Shown in pieces: positions 44,880 to 53,665 of a DNA stretch of 64,000 bases. Source of the DNA: Marinobacter sp. MDS2 (lineage in GTDB: Bacteria; Pseudomonadota; Gammaproteobacteria; Pseudomonadales; Oleiphilaceae). The DNA lies in contig NZ_JAVAJF010000003.1 of the NCBI RefSeq assembly GCF_030718085.1, forward strand, positions 225,445-289,444. The letters are read 5' to 3'. Below the pieces are notes generated by a model, which saw only the letters and a list, made by a program, of their open reading frames with translations, was not told where the DNA came from and made no database searches. The translations under genes and the position numbers were made by a program. Within the stretch, counting starts at the first letter, position 1. The number at the start of each line of letters is the position of its first letter.

Positions 44880-45224
44880 TCACCCTCCGGAAACGATCAT
44901 TCCGGTTTGCTGAATAGCCATGTAGGCGGCGGTGCCTGTCGCAATCGACAGCAATGCATTACCTCGCCAAAGATGGACCGCTACCACAAGCAAGCCGGGA
45001 ATCAGGGCGTCCAACCCCAGAATTCCTGCATCCCAACTCGCCGAACGCTGAAGGAAAACCGTAGCCAAAAGGGCCATTACTGCCGCCGGTAGAAACCTTC
45101 CTAGGTGTTTGATCAGCGGGTGTTCGGTATGGCGCTCGAAAAATAGAAACGGCACCACGCGGGTGGCGAAGGTTGCGAGCGCCGTGACAGCAATGAAAGC
45201 CGCCAGATAATAGCTTTCACTCAT
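44880..45224 (-). CDS. azlD: AzlD-family branched-chain amino acid exporter small subunit
   Basis: AzlD is the small partner of AzlC in an export system for branched-chain amino acids. It has 114 residues with four hydrophobic helices and the family motif TRVVPFLFF (about 22-30). The ATG at 45224 has ggagg 6 bases upstream and overlaps the end of azlC by 8 bases, so the pair is translationally coupled. Stop and start agree with the usual length. Confidence 0.87.
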   Translation of the reverse strand: MSESYYLAAFIAVTALATFATRVVPFLFFERHTEHPLIKHLGRFLPAAVMALLATVFLQRSASWDAGILGLDALIPGLLVVAVHLWRGNALLSIATGTAAYMAIQQTGMIVSGG

Positions 45225-45927
45225 GGCTGGCCTCCGGCTCAAGAACAGACTCGCGCTGATAGCGGTACTGAATCAGCAGCACAGCGGTGACGATTGCAAT
45301 AGCGGCAATCAATTGATGTGTGGCCGGTATCAGTAACATGGCAACGCCGGCAGCCAGTGCGCCGGCCCAGATTGGAAAGGCGTTCCGCAAGGCCTTGAAC
45401 TGCTCGATGGTCAAGACGATGAACAGAGCGACCAGTGCGAATTCGATGCCGGTGCTATCGAAAGCGATCCAGTCACCCAGCAGGGCACCCAGTGCGCAGC
45501 CTGCTATCCAATAGAGTTGATTGAACGCCGTAATGCGAAAATCGATTTGCTGCTCGTGGTGCGTGTCCCCGGATCGTGTTCGGCTAGTAAGCAGCGAATA
45601 GGTTTCATCGGTGAGCCCGAAGATCAGGTAACCTTTGCGCCAGCCGGCGCCGCGGAATTGCCCCAGTAATGACAAGCCGTAGAATAGATGGCGGGCATTG
45701 AGAACCAGCATGGCAACGGCCACTTCGAGCAACCCGGCATTAGCCGCCAGCAAGCTAACAGCAAGGATTTGCCCGGCGCCAGCATAGATCACCACACCCA
45801 TAAGCGGCGCGATCCACCACGCATAATCCAGCTGGGTGGAAAACAGCACGCCGAAGGCTGTGCCCAATGGCAGGTAGCCAAAGAGGATAGGGAGTGTTAG
45901 CTTGAAAACGTTCTGGTTCATTAGCAT
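45217..45927 (-). CDS. azlC: AzlC-family branched-chain amino acid exporter large subunit
   Basis: AzlC is the larger membrane subunit of the LIV-E type exporter. It has 236 residues with about seven hydrophobic helices. The N-terminal GYLPLGTAFGVLFS and LNARHLFYGLSL are family signatures. The gene could start at either of two ATGs (45927 or 45921); neither has a strong ribosome site. It overlaps azlD, its functional partner. Substrates in other bacteria are valine, leucine and isoleucine, which is an inference here. Confidence 0.88.
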   Translation of the reverse strand: MLMNQNVFKLTLPILFGYLPLGTAFGVLFSTQLDYAWWIAPLMGVVIYAGAGQILAVSLLAANAGLLEVAVAMLVLNARHLFYGLSLLGQFRGAGWRKGYLIFGLTDETYSLLTSRTRSGDTHHEQQIDFRITAFNQLYWIAGCALGALLGDWIAFDSTGIEFALVALFIVLTIEQFKALRNAFPIWAGALAAGVAMLLIPATHQLIAAIAIVTAVLLIQYRYQRESVLEPEASHE

Positions 45928-45998
45928 CCAAACTTTGTAAAAGGCATGATGATAATGAATTGCTTGTGGCTTTTGAAGATAGTGCGAAAGGATTGATG

Positions 45999-46247
45999 AT
46001 GAGCGATTATGCTAATGAACCTGAGTCGGATCCGCGCCAGGAAAAATTTGTGGTGGATGCCAGCTTGCTCACCGAGGATCAGCTTGAAGGGCTGGCAGAG
46101 GAGTATTGCACTCGGTACCACGGGCTAAATGATACGGAGGATCCGTTGGCCGAACGCAGCCGGGTGCTTGCGGCTGTTGGCTCCGGGGAGTTGGTGGTGT
46201 GGTTTGATCCGGTCGAAAATACCGCCAGTTTGGGCTCTCCGGCCTGA
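45999..46247 (+). CDS. YheU-family (UPF0270) protein
   Basis: A small acidic protein of 82 residues. The segment VVDASLLTEDQLEGLAEEY, then TEDPLAERSRVL and GELVVWFDP, matches the pattern of the UPF0270/YheU family. The frame is open upstream to 45960, but the ATG at 45999 (or 45996) has aagga close before it and fits the family length better. Function is unknown. It lies 125 bases ahead of gacA and is divergent from azlC. Confidence 0.72.
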   Translation: MSDYANEPESDPRQEKFVVDASLLTEDQLEGLAEEYCTRYHGLNDTEDPLAERSRVLAAVGSGELVVWFDPVENTASLGSPA

Positions 46248-46372
46248 TGTATTGCGTCAAAAGATTGCAAGAGTTGACGAAGGCCAAGGTTTTGAACGCC
46301 TTACCTATGCGGTGACTCCGGTAATGGGTACAATTACTGAGCGTTGTTTTTATTCTGTTGGTGAGGTGAGCT

Positions 46373-47035
46373 TTGATCAGGGTTCTGGTTGTTGATGACC
46401 ACGAGTTGGTGCGCTCCGGTATTACCCGCATGCTGGCTGACAATCCTGACATTGATGTGATTGGTCAGGCGTCTTCTGGTGAAGATGCGATTGATTTCGT
46501 GCGCAACGCGCGGCCGGACATCGTTCTTATGGATATTCGGATGCCGGGTATCGGAGGGCTGGAAGCCACGCGGCGGATTCTTCGGTTGGATGATTCGATT
46601 CGAATCATTGTGGTGACCGCCTGTGCGGACGACCCATATCCGGCGCGCGTGATGCAAAGCGGTGCCGCGGCTTATATCACCAAGGGCGCAGACATTCAGG
46701 AAATGGTGCGCGCCATTCGCAAGGCCCATTCCGGCCAGCGCTACATTAGCCCCGAGATTGCCCAGAAGATGGCGTTGAATTCTCTGGGGGGCGGCGACCG
46801 GGATGAAGACGGCGAACTGTCGAAGTTCGAGCGCTTATCCGAGCGTGAAATGCAGATTGCCATGATGGTGGTGGAGTGCCAGAAAGTTCAGGATATTTCG
46901 GACAAGCTCTGCTTGAGCCCGAAAACCGTGAACAGTTACCGCTATCGGATTTTCGAAAAGCTCGAGATTTCCAGCGACGTAGAACTTGCGCTGATGGCAG
47001 TACGGCTTGGGTTGCTGGATGCCGATACCGTCTGA
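46373..47035 (+). CDS. gacA: Response regulator GacA/UvrY
   Basis: GacA is the transcriptional regulator of the GacS/GacA (BarA/UvrY) system, which drives small RNAs that titrate CsrA/RsmA. It has 220 residues: receiver domain with D8/D9 and phosphorylation site D54 (IVLMDIRMPG), and a LuxR-type helix-turn-helix near the C-terminus (LSEREMQIAMMV, KLCLSPKTVNSYRYRIFEKL). The start is a TTG with gaggtgag upstream, and no ATG fits. It overlaps uvrC by 17 bases, the classic gacA-uvrC arrangement. The sensor kinase is not in the window. Confidence 0.95.
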   Translation: MIRVLVVDDHELVRSGITRMLADNPDIDVIGQASSGEDAIDFVRNARPDIVLMDIRMPGIGGLEATRRILRLDDSIRIIVVTACADDPYPARVMQSGAAAYITKGADIQEMVRAIRKAHSGQRYISPEIAQKMALNSLGGGDRDEDGELSKFERLSEREMQIAMMVVECQKVQDISDKLCLSPKTVNSYRYRIFEKLEISSDVELALMAVRLGLLDADTV

Positions 47036-48878
47036 CCCCAACTACATCCCCGGGGAGTTCGACAGCAAGAGCTTCCTGAAACAACTCTCTGAACGCGCCG
47101 GTGTCTATCGTATGTACGATAGTGCAGGGGAGATCCTGTACGTCGGCAAAGCGCGAAATCTCAAGAACCGCGTCAGCAGTTACTTCCGAAAAACCGGCCT
47201 GGCCCCGAAAACTGAAGCCCTGGTTGGCAAGATTCACTCCATTGAAGTGACCATTACGGGGAGTGAAACCGAAGCGCTTTTGCTTGAGCAAAACCTGATC
47301 AAATCCCTGAGGCCGCCTTACAACATTCTGCTTCGGGACGACAAATCCTACCCCTATATTTACCTGTCATCGCACAGCGATTACCCGTCTTTGACCTTTC
47401 GACGTGGTCGCACGAAAAAAGGCGGTGGCACTTGGTTCGGACCTTTTCCGAGCTCCGGAGCGGTGAAAGAAAGTCTTAATATTTTGCAGAAAGTATTTAA
47501 GATAAGATCTTGTAATGAAAGCTATTTCAGAAACAGAAATCGGCCCTGCCTGCAATATCAGATTAACCGGTGCACCGCGCCTTGTGTAGAGTACATCAGC
47601 CCCGAGGAGTACCAGCAGGACATCCGTCGAGCCACCATGTTTCTGGAGGGCAAGAACCCGGCGATCATCCGTGATCTGATGACTGCGATGGAAGAGGCTG
47701 CTTCAAAGCTCGAGTTTGAAAAAGCGGCAACTTATCGCGATCAGGTCAATCATCTGCGTCACGTGCAGGAGCAGCAATCGGTTGACGGCGAGGGCGGCGA
47801 TGCGGATGTGATCGCCATCGCCCAAGACGCCGGCGTGGTGTGTATCGTGGTGATCATTGTGAGGGGGGGGCGGGTGCTGGGCACCAAGGACTACTTCCCG
47901 AAATTCTCTTTGGAACAGACGGAAGGCGAATTGCTGGCTTCGTTTCTTGGCCAGTATTATTTTGGGGGTGATACGCGCCGGGAGATCCCGAACGATATAC
48001 TGGTGCCGGTTAACGTCGAGGGGCAGGAGCTTCTGGCCGAAGCTCTCACGGACGCGGCCAATCGTGAAACCAGAATACGCGGCAACGTGCGTGGTGAACG
48101 TAAACGCTGGCTTGAATTGGCCATGACCAACGCCCAGCAGACACTGCTGAGCCACCTTGCCAGCAAGGAAACCGTGTATCGTCGTTTGCTGGCGCTGCGG
48201 GACCTGCTGGAACTAACCGAAACGCCCAGTCGCATGGAATGTTTTGATATCAGCCACAGCCATGGCGAAAATACCGTCGCATCCTGCGTGGTTTTCGACG
48301 AGAATGGCCCCCTGAAAAGCGATTACCGCCTGTATAATATCGAAGGTGTGACGGCCGGGGACGACTATGCCGCCATGCGCCAGGTGCTGACTCGCCGCTA
48401 CCGTCGATTGGCGAATGGCGAAGGCAAAAAGCCGGATTTGGTGTTCATCGATGGCGGTAAAGGTCAGCTGAACATTGCCCGTGAAGTGTTTGATGAGCTT
48501 GAGATTTCAGATATTCCCCTAATTGGCGTGGCGAAGGGTGTTACTCGCCGGGCTGGCATGGAACAATTGATCGATGCCATGACCGATGCGGTGTTCAGGG
48601 TGCCGGCCGATTCGCCGGCGTTACACCTGATTCAGCACATACGGGATGAGTCGCACCGGTTTGCCATTACCGGCCACCGGGCGCGGCGAGATAAAAAACG
48701 CCGGCAATCCACCCTTGAAGGCATTGAGGGTGTGGGGCCGAAACGCAGGCGAGAGTTGATACGTTACTTCGGTGGAATACAGGGTATCCGAAAAGCCGGA
48801 GTAGACGAGATTGCCAAGGTGCAGGGCATCAGCAAAGCATTGGCCGAAACCATTTACGCAGCATTGCATAACGAATAG
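47019..48878 (+). CDS. uvrC: Excinuclease ABC subunit C
   Basis: UvrC makes both incisions around DNA damage in nucleotide excision repair. From the ATG at 47019 it has about 619 residues. The N-terminal GIY-YIG nuclease domain shows [23 protein letters not shown], followed by a UVR motif, the C-terminal RNase H-like nuclease region ([16 protein letters not shown]), and a double helix-hairpin-helix at the end. A TTG start at 47007 is also possible. The coding region contains a run of eight G residues (47863-47870). The ATG lies inside gacA. Confidence 0.95.
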   Translation: MPIPSDPNYIPGEFDSKSFLKQLSERAGVYRMYDSAGEILYVGKARNLKNRVSSYFRKTGLAPKTEALVGKIHSIEVTITGSETEALLLEQNLIKSLRPPYNILLRDDKSYPYIYLSSHSDYPSLTFRRGRTKKGGGTWFGPFPSSGAVKESLNILQKVFKIRSCNESYFRNRNRPCLQYQINRCTAPCVEYISPEEYQQDIRRATMFLEGKNPAIIRDLMTAMEEAASKLEFEKAATYRDQVNHLRHVQEQQSVDGEGGDADVIAIAQDAGVVCIVVIIVRGGRVLGTKDYFPKFSLEQTEGELLASFLGQYYFGGDTRREIPNDILVPVNVEGQELLAEALTDAANRETRIRGNVRGERKRWLELAMTNAQQTLLSHLASKETVYRRLLALRDLLELTETPSRMECFDISHSHGENTVASCVVFDENGPLKSDYRLYNIEGVTAGDDYAAMRQVLTRRYRRLANGEGKKPDLVFIDGGKGQLNIAREVFDELEISDIPLIGVAKGVTRRAGMEQLIDAMTDAVFRVPADSPALHLIQHIRDESHRFAITGHRARRDKKRRQSTLEGIEGVGPKRRRELIRYFGGIQGIRKAGVDEIAKVQGISKALAETIYAALHNE

Positions 48879-48885
48879 GAACACA

Positions 48886-49467
48886 ATGAATTTACCGAAC
48901 CTGATTACCCTGTCCCGCATTGTCATGATTCCGGTGTTCGTGGTGGTGTTTTATTTGCCTGCGAGCTGGAGTTACATGGCGAGTGCGGCGATTTTTGCGT
49001 TGGCAGGGATCACGGACTGGTTGGATGGCTATCTGGCGCGCCGGTTGAACCAAAGTACACCGTTCGGCGCGTTTTTGGATCCGGTTGCAGACAAATTAAT
49101 GGTGGCTGTGGCGCTGGCGGTTTTGATAGAAGAATACTCCGCTGTTTTACTGACCATCCCCGCGACGGTCATTATCGGCCGCGAAATCGTGATTTCCGCG
49201 TTGCGGGAGTGGATGGCTGAAATTGGCAGCCGGGGCAGTGTGGCGGTTTCCTTTATCGGTAAGATTAAAACGACGGCTCAGATTGCCGCCATCGTGGGCT
49301 TGCTGGCATTCCCGCCGGGGAATTTGCTGGCCGATATCGCCGTTGGGCTGCTGTACCTGGCGGCGGTACTGACGCTGTGGTCGATGTATCTATACTTGCA
49401 CGCCGCTTGGGACGATTTGTTTCCGAAGGCGGGTGAGACGGCTGAAGAGAAACAAAGCGAGGTCTAG
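48886..49467 (+). CDS. pgsA: CDP-diacylglycerol-glycerol-3-phosphate 3-phosphatidyltransferase
   Basis: PgsA makes phosphatidylglycerol phosphate, the committed step to phosphatidylglycerol and cardiolipin. It has 193 residues with about five membrane helices. The CDP-alcohol phosphotransferase motif [20 protein letters not shown] with LDPVADK is complete. The frame extends upstream into uvrC, but [11 protein letters not shown] at 48886 is the family start and has agga upstream. It follows uvrC by 7 bases, the usual gacA-uvrC-pgsA order. Confidence 0.95.
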   Translation: MNLPNLITLSRIVMIPVFVVVFYLPASWSYMASAAIFALAGITDWLDGYLARRLNQSTPFGAFLDPVADKLMVAVALAVLIEEYSAVLLTIPATVIIGREIVISALREWMAEIGSRGSVAVSFIGKIKTTAQIAAIVGLLAFPPGNLLADIAVGLLYLAAVLTLWSMYLYLHAAWDDLFPKAGETAEEKQSEV

Positions 49468-49480
49468 AAACTCGCTTTTT
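49454..49480 (+). terminator. Terminator overlapping the pgsA stop
   Basis: The stem aaagcgag/ctcgcttt (8 bp) places the pgsA stop codon (49465-49467) in its 9-base loop and is followed by a short T run. A second GC stem (cgggcgc/gcgcccg, 49482-49503) overlaps the end of the convergent lipoprotein gene and may stop minus-strand transcripts. Confidence 0.7.
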
Positions 49481-49491
49481 CCGGGCGCGGT

Positions 49492-50103
49492 TTACTGCGC
49501 CCGCTGCACACAACTCCAAGCCCACTGAGTCAGTTCGCTCGCCAGAGTGTTGCTGGCTCGGGAAAAGGCTTCCACCGCCGATTCCAGCACGGAGCTGGCG
49601 GCCATCTCTTGAATTGACCAGTTGCGAACGCATAAACTGCTGCCGCTTTGCTCACTGATCACCTCCGCATGCAGCTCAAGAATCACCTGATACGTGTTAC
49701 CGCTTTGTTCCACCTGAAAGGCCGAAAGTTCGGTGAGTAAGGCGTGCTCGGTGTTGGTTGCACTGGTATCGATCACAACATTACGAAATCCCCCACTGTT
49801 TCGAAGGTGCCGGGCAAGATGATCGCGAACCAGCACCGGGGCGCTGTCTCGCCACCGGGCCTTCTGATAGGCCTGAAACTCGTAGGCGGTGGGCTTCAGC
49901 AGAATTGCCGAGCTGTCTACGGGATCTGAAGCAAGCGGGGTGTTGATGCGCAGGCTGACAGGCAAAAGGTTTTCGTGATTTGGCTGAGAGCTTGCCGGAG
50001 CCAGGTCCATCACTCGGGGCGGTTCTGGCCGAGGGAGAACCGTGCAGGCGGCAGTTGAAAGCGCTGCCAACAGCACGGCAATGCGTGTGAGGCTTGTTTT
50101 CAT
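49492..50103 (-). CDS. ABC-transport auxiliary lipoprotein (PqiC-like)
   Basis: A predicted outer-membrane lipoprotein of 203 residues. The signal peptide ends in lipobox STAAC with C20 lipidated. The rest matches the ABC-type transport auxiliary component family (PqiC-like), as in GGFRNVVI and YQVILELHAEVI. The start overlaps the MlaD-like gene by 4 bases (ATGA). In other systems this lipoprotein docks on an MCE protein. It takes the place of the periplasmic shuttle MlaC, which is absent here. Confidence 0.82.
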   Translation of the reverse strand: MKTSLTRIAVLLAALSTAACTVLPRPEPPRVMDLAPASSQPNHENLLPVSLRINTPLASDPVDSSAILLKPTAYEFQAYQKARWRDSAPVLVRDHLARHLRNSGGFRNVVIDTSATNTEHALLTELSAFQVEQSGNTYQVILELHAEVISEQSGSSLCVRNWSIQEMAASSVLESAVEAFSRASNTLASELTQWAWSCVQRAQ

Positions 50104-51038
50104 TGCTCAAACTCCTTGATGCTCGGCCCGCCCCACAGGGTGCCCGCCGGGTCTTGTTCAAGGCGGCGAGTGAAGCTGTTCAGGTTGCGCAAGGTAGACT
50201 TTAATTCGCGTAGCGCGGGGCCAAGCTGAGAAAGCCCCTGAAGCCCGGCGTTCAGTGAATGCTCATTATCGGCGGTGAGGGTGTTAACCCGCTCCAGAGA
50301 AGGTTGCAGGGTCGCAATGGCGGTATCCATCGCAGTCAGCACGGGCACGACCCGGTCATTAAGCACCGCTCGGGTATTGTCAGATACGCTGGAAACCTTA
50401 ATGGCCGCTTCCTCGGCGCGCACCGCGGCGGTGTTGAATTGGTCCATCAGGGCAATCAGCGCTTCTCGGTTTTCCAGAAGGGATACGCTCGCCTCACGAG
50501 CGTTATTAAGCAAAGCGGACACGTTTTCGATGTTTTCGGTCGCCAGTAAACGGTTCATATTCGTCAGCAATTGCTCTGCCTGGGCGAGCATGGCTTCGCC
50601 GTTATTCATGAGATTGTTCAGGGCCGACGGTTCTGCGTGAATCAATGGTGGGTTATCACGGTTGCCCTGAAGCCTCTCGCTCTGAGGTGTGCCCCCGGTA
50701 AACTGGATGCTCATGCTCCCGGTGATGTTGGCCAGTACCAGCCCGGCTTTGGTGTCTGTGCGCACCGGAATGTCTTGCTCAACGCGCACCAGCACGCGAA
50801 CGTGGGCCGGGTTATCCGGGGCCAATGTCAGTTCTAGTACGTCGCCCACCTGAATGCCGCTGTACAGAACCGGGTTGCCCTTGGCCAAACCGCTTACGGG
50901 GTGGTCAAAGCCGATCTGGTAGTATGCCCATTCCCGGTCTGCCGAGGATTTACCAAGCCATAGTGCAAACAGCAGAGCAGCCGTCACCGCGGCCAGCGTG
51001 AAGAATCCAATTATGATGTGATGGGCCTTCGGCTCCAT
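50100..51038 (-). CDS. MCE-domain lipid transport protein (MlaD-like)
   Basis: A periplasm-facing MCE protein of 312 residues with an N-terminal membrane helix (GFFTLAAVTAALLFALWLG, about 10-28) and one MCE domain (about 40-120; VSGLAKGNPVLYSGIQVGDV). Its long coiled-coil C-terminus (about 150-300) is far longer than that of MlaD and resembles PqiB/YebT-like tubes only in part. The ATG at 51038 has gaggag upstream and overlaps the ATPase stop by one base. It probably forms the periplasmic channel of the adjacent ABC system. Confidence 0.87.
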   Translation of the reverse strand: MEPKAHHIIIGFFTLAAVTAALLFALWLGKSSADREWAYYQIGFDHPVSGLAKGNPVLYSGIQVGDVLELTLAPDNPAHVRVLVRVEQDIPVRTDTKAGLVLANITGSMSIQFTGGTPQSERLQGNRDNPPLIHAEPSALNNLMNNGEAMLAQAEQLLTNMNRLLATENIENVSALLNNAREASVSLLENREALIALMDQFNTAAVRAEEAAIKVSSVSDNTRAVLNDRVVPVLTAMDTAIATLQPSLERVNTLTADNEHSLNAGLQGLSQLGPALRELKSTLRNLNSFTRRLEQDPAGTLWGGPSIKEFEQ

Positions 51039-51859
51039 TAACGGAACTCCTCTTGATGTGCTTTCGTTCCTGCAGCGATGGCAGCTCGGCCACGGGGGCC
51101 ATGAAAATACTCTTGGACCCAAGCGTTATCGGTTTGGGCAACCCGGTCAAGCGTATCCGCGACCAAGACCTTACGTTGTGCCAGCACCGCCACACGGTCG
51201 CAGGTCGAATAGAGGGTGTCCAGATCGTGGGTGACCAGAAAAACCGTCAGACCCAGTGCTTTGCTCAGCGTAACGATCAATTCATCGAACGCTGCGGCGC
51301 CGATGGGATCCAATCCGGCGGTAGGCTCGTCCAGAAACAGTATTTCAGGATCCAAAGCCAGTGCACGAGCCAGTGCGGCCCGCTTAACCATGCCACCCGA
51401 GAGTTCGGCTGGGTATTTCAAGGCCGCCTCTGGCGGCAATCCGGTCAGCGCCAGTTTCATGCGGGCCAGCTCTTCTGCATCAGCGCGAGCAAGCCCTGCA
51501 TGTTCGATCAGCGGAACCGAAATGTTTTGCACCAGGTTCAGTGAGGTGAACAGAGCGCCGCCCTGAAACAAGACGCCGAATCGCTGTTCATACCGGGAGC
51601 GCTCTTCGGCGGGTAATTCAGTAAGATCCGTATCGAACAACCGAATATGCCCGGCGGTCGGGCTGTTCAAACCGACAATGGTTCGCAGCAGAACCGATTT
51701 ACCGGTTCCGGAGCCGCCAACCACCCCGAGGATCTCGCCCGGATACATATCCAGGCCCAGATCTTGATGAACGATGTGGTCGCCAAAACGTGTGCTTAAA
51801 CCACGTACCTGAATAATGGCTTCGCCCGGGGGATGGCGCCGGGCTTGGGAGTCGGTCAT
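51038..51859 (-). CDS. ABC transporter ATP-binding protein (MlaF-like)
   Basis: The ATPase of a lipid ABC transporter, 273 residues. Walker A is VVGGSGTGKSVLLRTI, the signature is LSGGMVKRAALARAL, and Walker B with its catalytic Glu is EILFLDEPTAGLDP. Position and motifs match MlaF (Ttg2A). The gene starts 3 bases after the permease and its stop shares one base with the MlaD-like gene, so the four genes are one operon. Direction of lipid flow is not visible in sequence. Confidence 0.9.
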   Translation of the reverse strand: MTDSQARRHPPGEAIIQVRGLSTRFGDHIVHQDLGLDMYPGEILGVVGGSGTGKSVLLRTIVGLNSPTAGHIRLFDTDLTELPAEERSRYEQRFGVLFQGGALFTSLNLVQNISVPLIEHAGLARADAEELARMKLALTGLPPEAALKYPAELSGGMVKRAALARALALDPEILFLDEPTAGLDPIGAAAFDELIVTLSKALGLTVFLVTHDLDTLYSTCDRVAVLAQRKVLVADTLDRVAQTDNAWVQEYFHGPRGRAAIAAGTKAHQEEFR

Positions 51860-51862
51860 GCG

Positions 51863-53014
51863 TTACCAGCCCATTTCCATAAAAAACAAAGCGGCGATTG
51901 AATCCAGCAGAATCACCATGAAGATCGACTGAACGACGCTAGAGGTAGTGTGCTCACCGACGGATTGTGCGCTGCCGGACACCTTGAACCCTTCGAGGCA
52001 GCCGATTACGGCGATCAGAAAGGCAAACACCGGTGCTTTACCAATTCCCACCAGAAAGTGCGTCAAGCCAATGTCCCGTTCAACGATGGCTAAATACTGG
52101 CTTGGTGGAATGTCCAGCGTAATGGCACAGACCACCGCGCCGCCAATCATCCCTGAAATCATGCCGACGAACGTGAGTACCGGCAGGCTCACCATCATGG
52201 CCAGTACTCTGGGTACCACTAGCAGTTCGACCGGATTCAGGCCCAGAGTGCGAATGGCATCCAGTTCTTCGTTAACCTTCATCGCGCCGATGTGGGCGGT
52301 AAAGGAGCTGGCGGTGCGACCGGCTAACAGAATGGCGGCCAGCAAAACGCCAAACTCCCGTAGGAACGAAAACGCCACCAGGTTCACGGTGTAAATGGTG
52401 GCACCAAAATCCTGCAACACAGTGGCGCCCAAAAAAGCGACGACGGAACCGACAAGAAAGGTAAGTAAGGCAACAATCGGCAGGGCGTTGAGGCCAGTGT
52501 CGTGAACGGCTGCGACAAACGAGGTGACGCGCCAGCGTTTCGGGCGGGGCAGGATGTAAAACAACGCGGCTAATGTTTCGCCAATGAAGCCGGCCAATAG
52601 CCAAACCAGGCGGCATACATCGGTGACCTTTTTACCCGTACTTGCCAGAAACGCCAATATTGGGTTGGTCTTCGGTGCTGGTTGTGCCTCTGCCTTCATG
52701 GCGGACGCAACCGTTGTAATCAAAGCTTGTTGTTCGGTGGCAAGATTGCTGCTTTGGACTGCTTGTATCAGTGCGGAGGAGCCGACCAGTTTTACCAGTA
52801 AAGAGGCACCCGCGGTATCCACGCGGCGGAGCTGGGATACATCGAGAGTAACGTTTGCAAAATCCTTCGTTTCGATCAGCCCGACCAATCGGGTCAGAGT
52901 GGTGTAGTTCGGAAGTGTCCAGTCCCCGCTGAACGTCAGGCCTGAATCGCTCAGTTCTACGTTACCTGCGGACGGTTCGGGTGAGCGTGAAGATTGCCGC
53001 GAAGAGAGTGCCAC
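51863..53014 (-). CDS. STAS-MlaE fusion permease
   Basis: A lipid ABC transporter permease of 383 residues. The C-terminal 260 residues are a MlaE-type permease with about five to six helices and the family motif VNEELDAIRTLGLNPVELLVVPR. The first about 100 residues form a STAS domain (FANVTLDVSQLRRVDTAGAS), which in Mla is a separate protein, MlaB. Fusion of the two is known in other bacteria. The start is a GTG at 53014 with aagga about 11 bases upstream; it is the first gene of the operon with the ATPase, MCE and lipoprotein genes. Confidence 0.9.
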   Translation of the reverse strand: MALSSRQSSRSPEPSAGNVELSDSGLTFSGDWTLPNYTTLTRLVGLIETKDFANVTLDVSQLRRVDTAGASLLVKLVGSSALIQAVQSSNLATEQQALITTVASAMKAEAQPAPKTNPILAFLASTGKKVTDVCRLVWLLAGFIGETLAALFYILPRPKRWRVTSFVAAVHDTGLNALPIVALLTFLVGSVVAFLGATVLQDFGATIYTVNLVAFSFLREFGVLLAAILLAGRTASSFTAHIGAMKVNEELDAIRTLGLNPVELLVVPRVLAMMVSLPVLTFVGMISGMIGGAVVCAITLDIPPSQYLAIVERDIGLTHFLVGIGKAPVFAFLIAVIGCLEGFKVSGSAQSVGEHTTSSVVQSIFMVILLDSIAALFFMEMGW

Positions 53015-53050
53015 TACGAAATTAAATCCTTGCTGCCGTTCACTCCAAGC

Positions 53051-53665
53051 TTAGAGATTCCAGTAGGAGTCTGCCAATAACTTTCGGTCATCTTCGTCGT
53101 GGCTGGCGAGAATCAGGGCGACGCCCCGAGACTTCTCTTCCTGCAGCATGGCTCTGAGGCTGTCTTTGGCCTCGCTGTCCAAACCGGTGAGTGGCTCATC
53201 CAGAAGCAATAGAGGCTGTCGCCGCAGAATCGCTCTCACCAAAGCCACTCGTTGTCGTTGCCCACCGGAAAGATCGCCGGGCATTCTCGAGCCGAATCCT
53301 GCTAGCCCGGTGCGCTCGAGCCCCTGGACGATGCTTTGCTTTTGATCAGAGGTCAGCTTCAATCCCGGGTGAAGCCCCAGGCCAATATTGGTGGCCACAT
53401 CCAGGTGCTCAAACAAATTGTGTTCTTGAAACACGCTGGTCACCGGGCGGTTCCAAGGCTCTAGGTTCTGGATCGGCTTACCCTGCCAGAGAATCTGGCC
53501 TGAATCCGGCTGCAGAAAGCCGGCGATCAGATTCAGCAAAGTGGTTTTGCCGCTCCCGCTGGCACCATGAATCGCCACGCAACGGCCGGGGTGCAATGAG
53601 AAGTGATACTCCCAGCCTTTGGCTTGGCCCGGGTAACGAAAACACAGGTGTTCGACCTCAAGCAT
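53051..53665 (-). CDS. thiQ: Thiamine ABC transporter ATP-binding protein
   Basis: ThiQ powers uptake of thiamine and its phosphates. It has 204 residues, short for an ABC ATPase but normal for ThiQ. Walker A is IHGASGSGKTTLLNLI, the signature LSGGQRQRVALVRAIL, Walker B LLLLDEPLTGLD. It overlaps thiP by 8 bases and belongs to the riboswitch-controlled thiBPQ operon. The family function fits the riboswitch. Confidence 0.93.
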   Translation of the reverse strand: MLEVEHLCFRYPGQAKGWEYHFSLHPGRCVAIHGASGSGKTTLLNLIAGFLQPDSGQILWQGKPIQNLEPWNRPVTSVFQEHNLFEHLDVATNIGLGLHPGLKLTSDQKQSIVQGLERTGLAGFGSRMPGDLSGGQRQRVALVRAILRRQPLLLLDEPLTGLDSEAKDSLRAMLQEEKSRGVALILASHDEDDRKLLADSYWNL

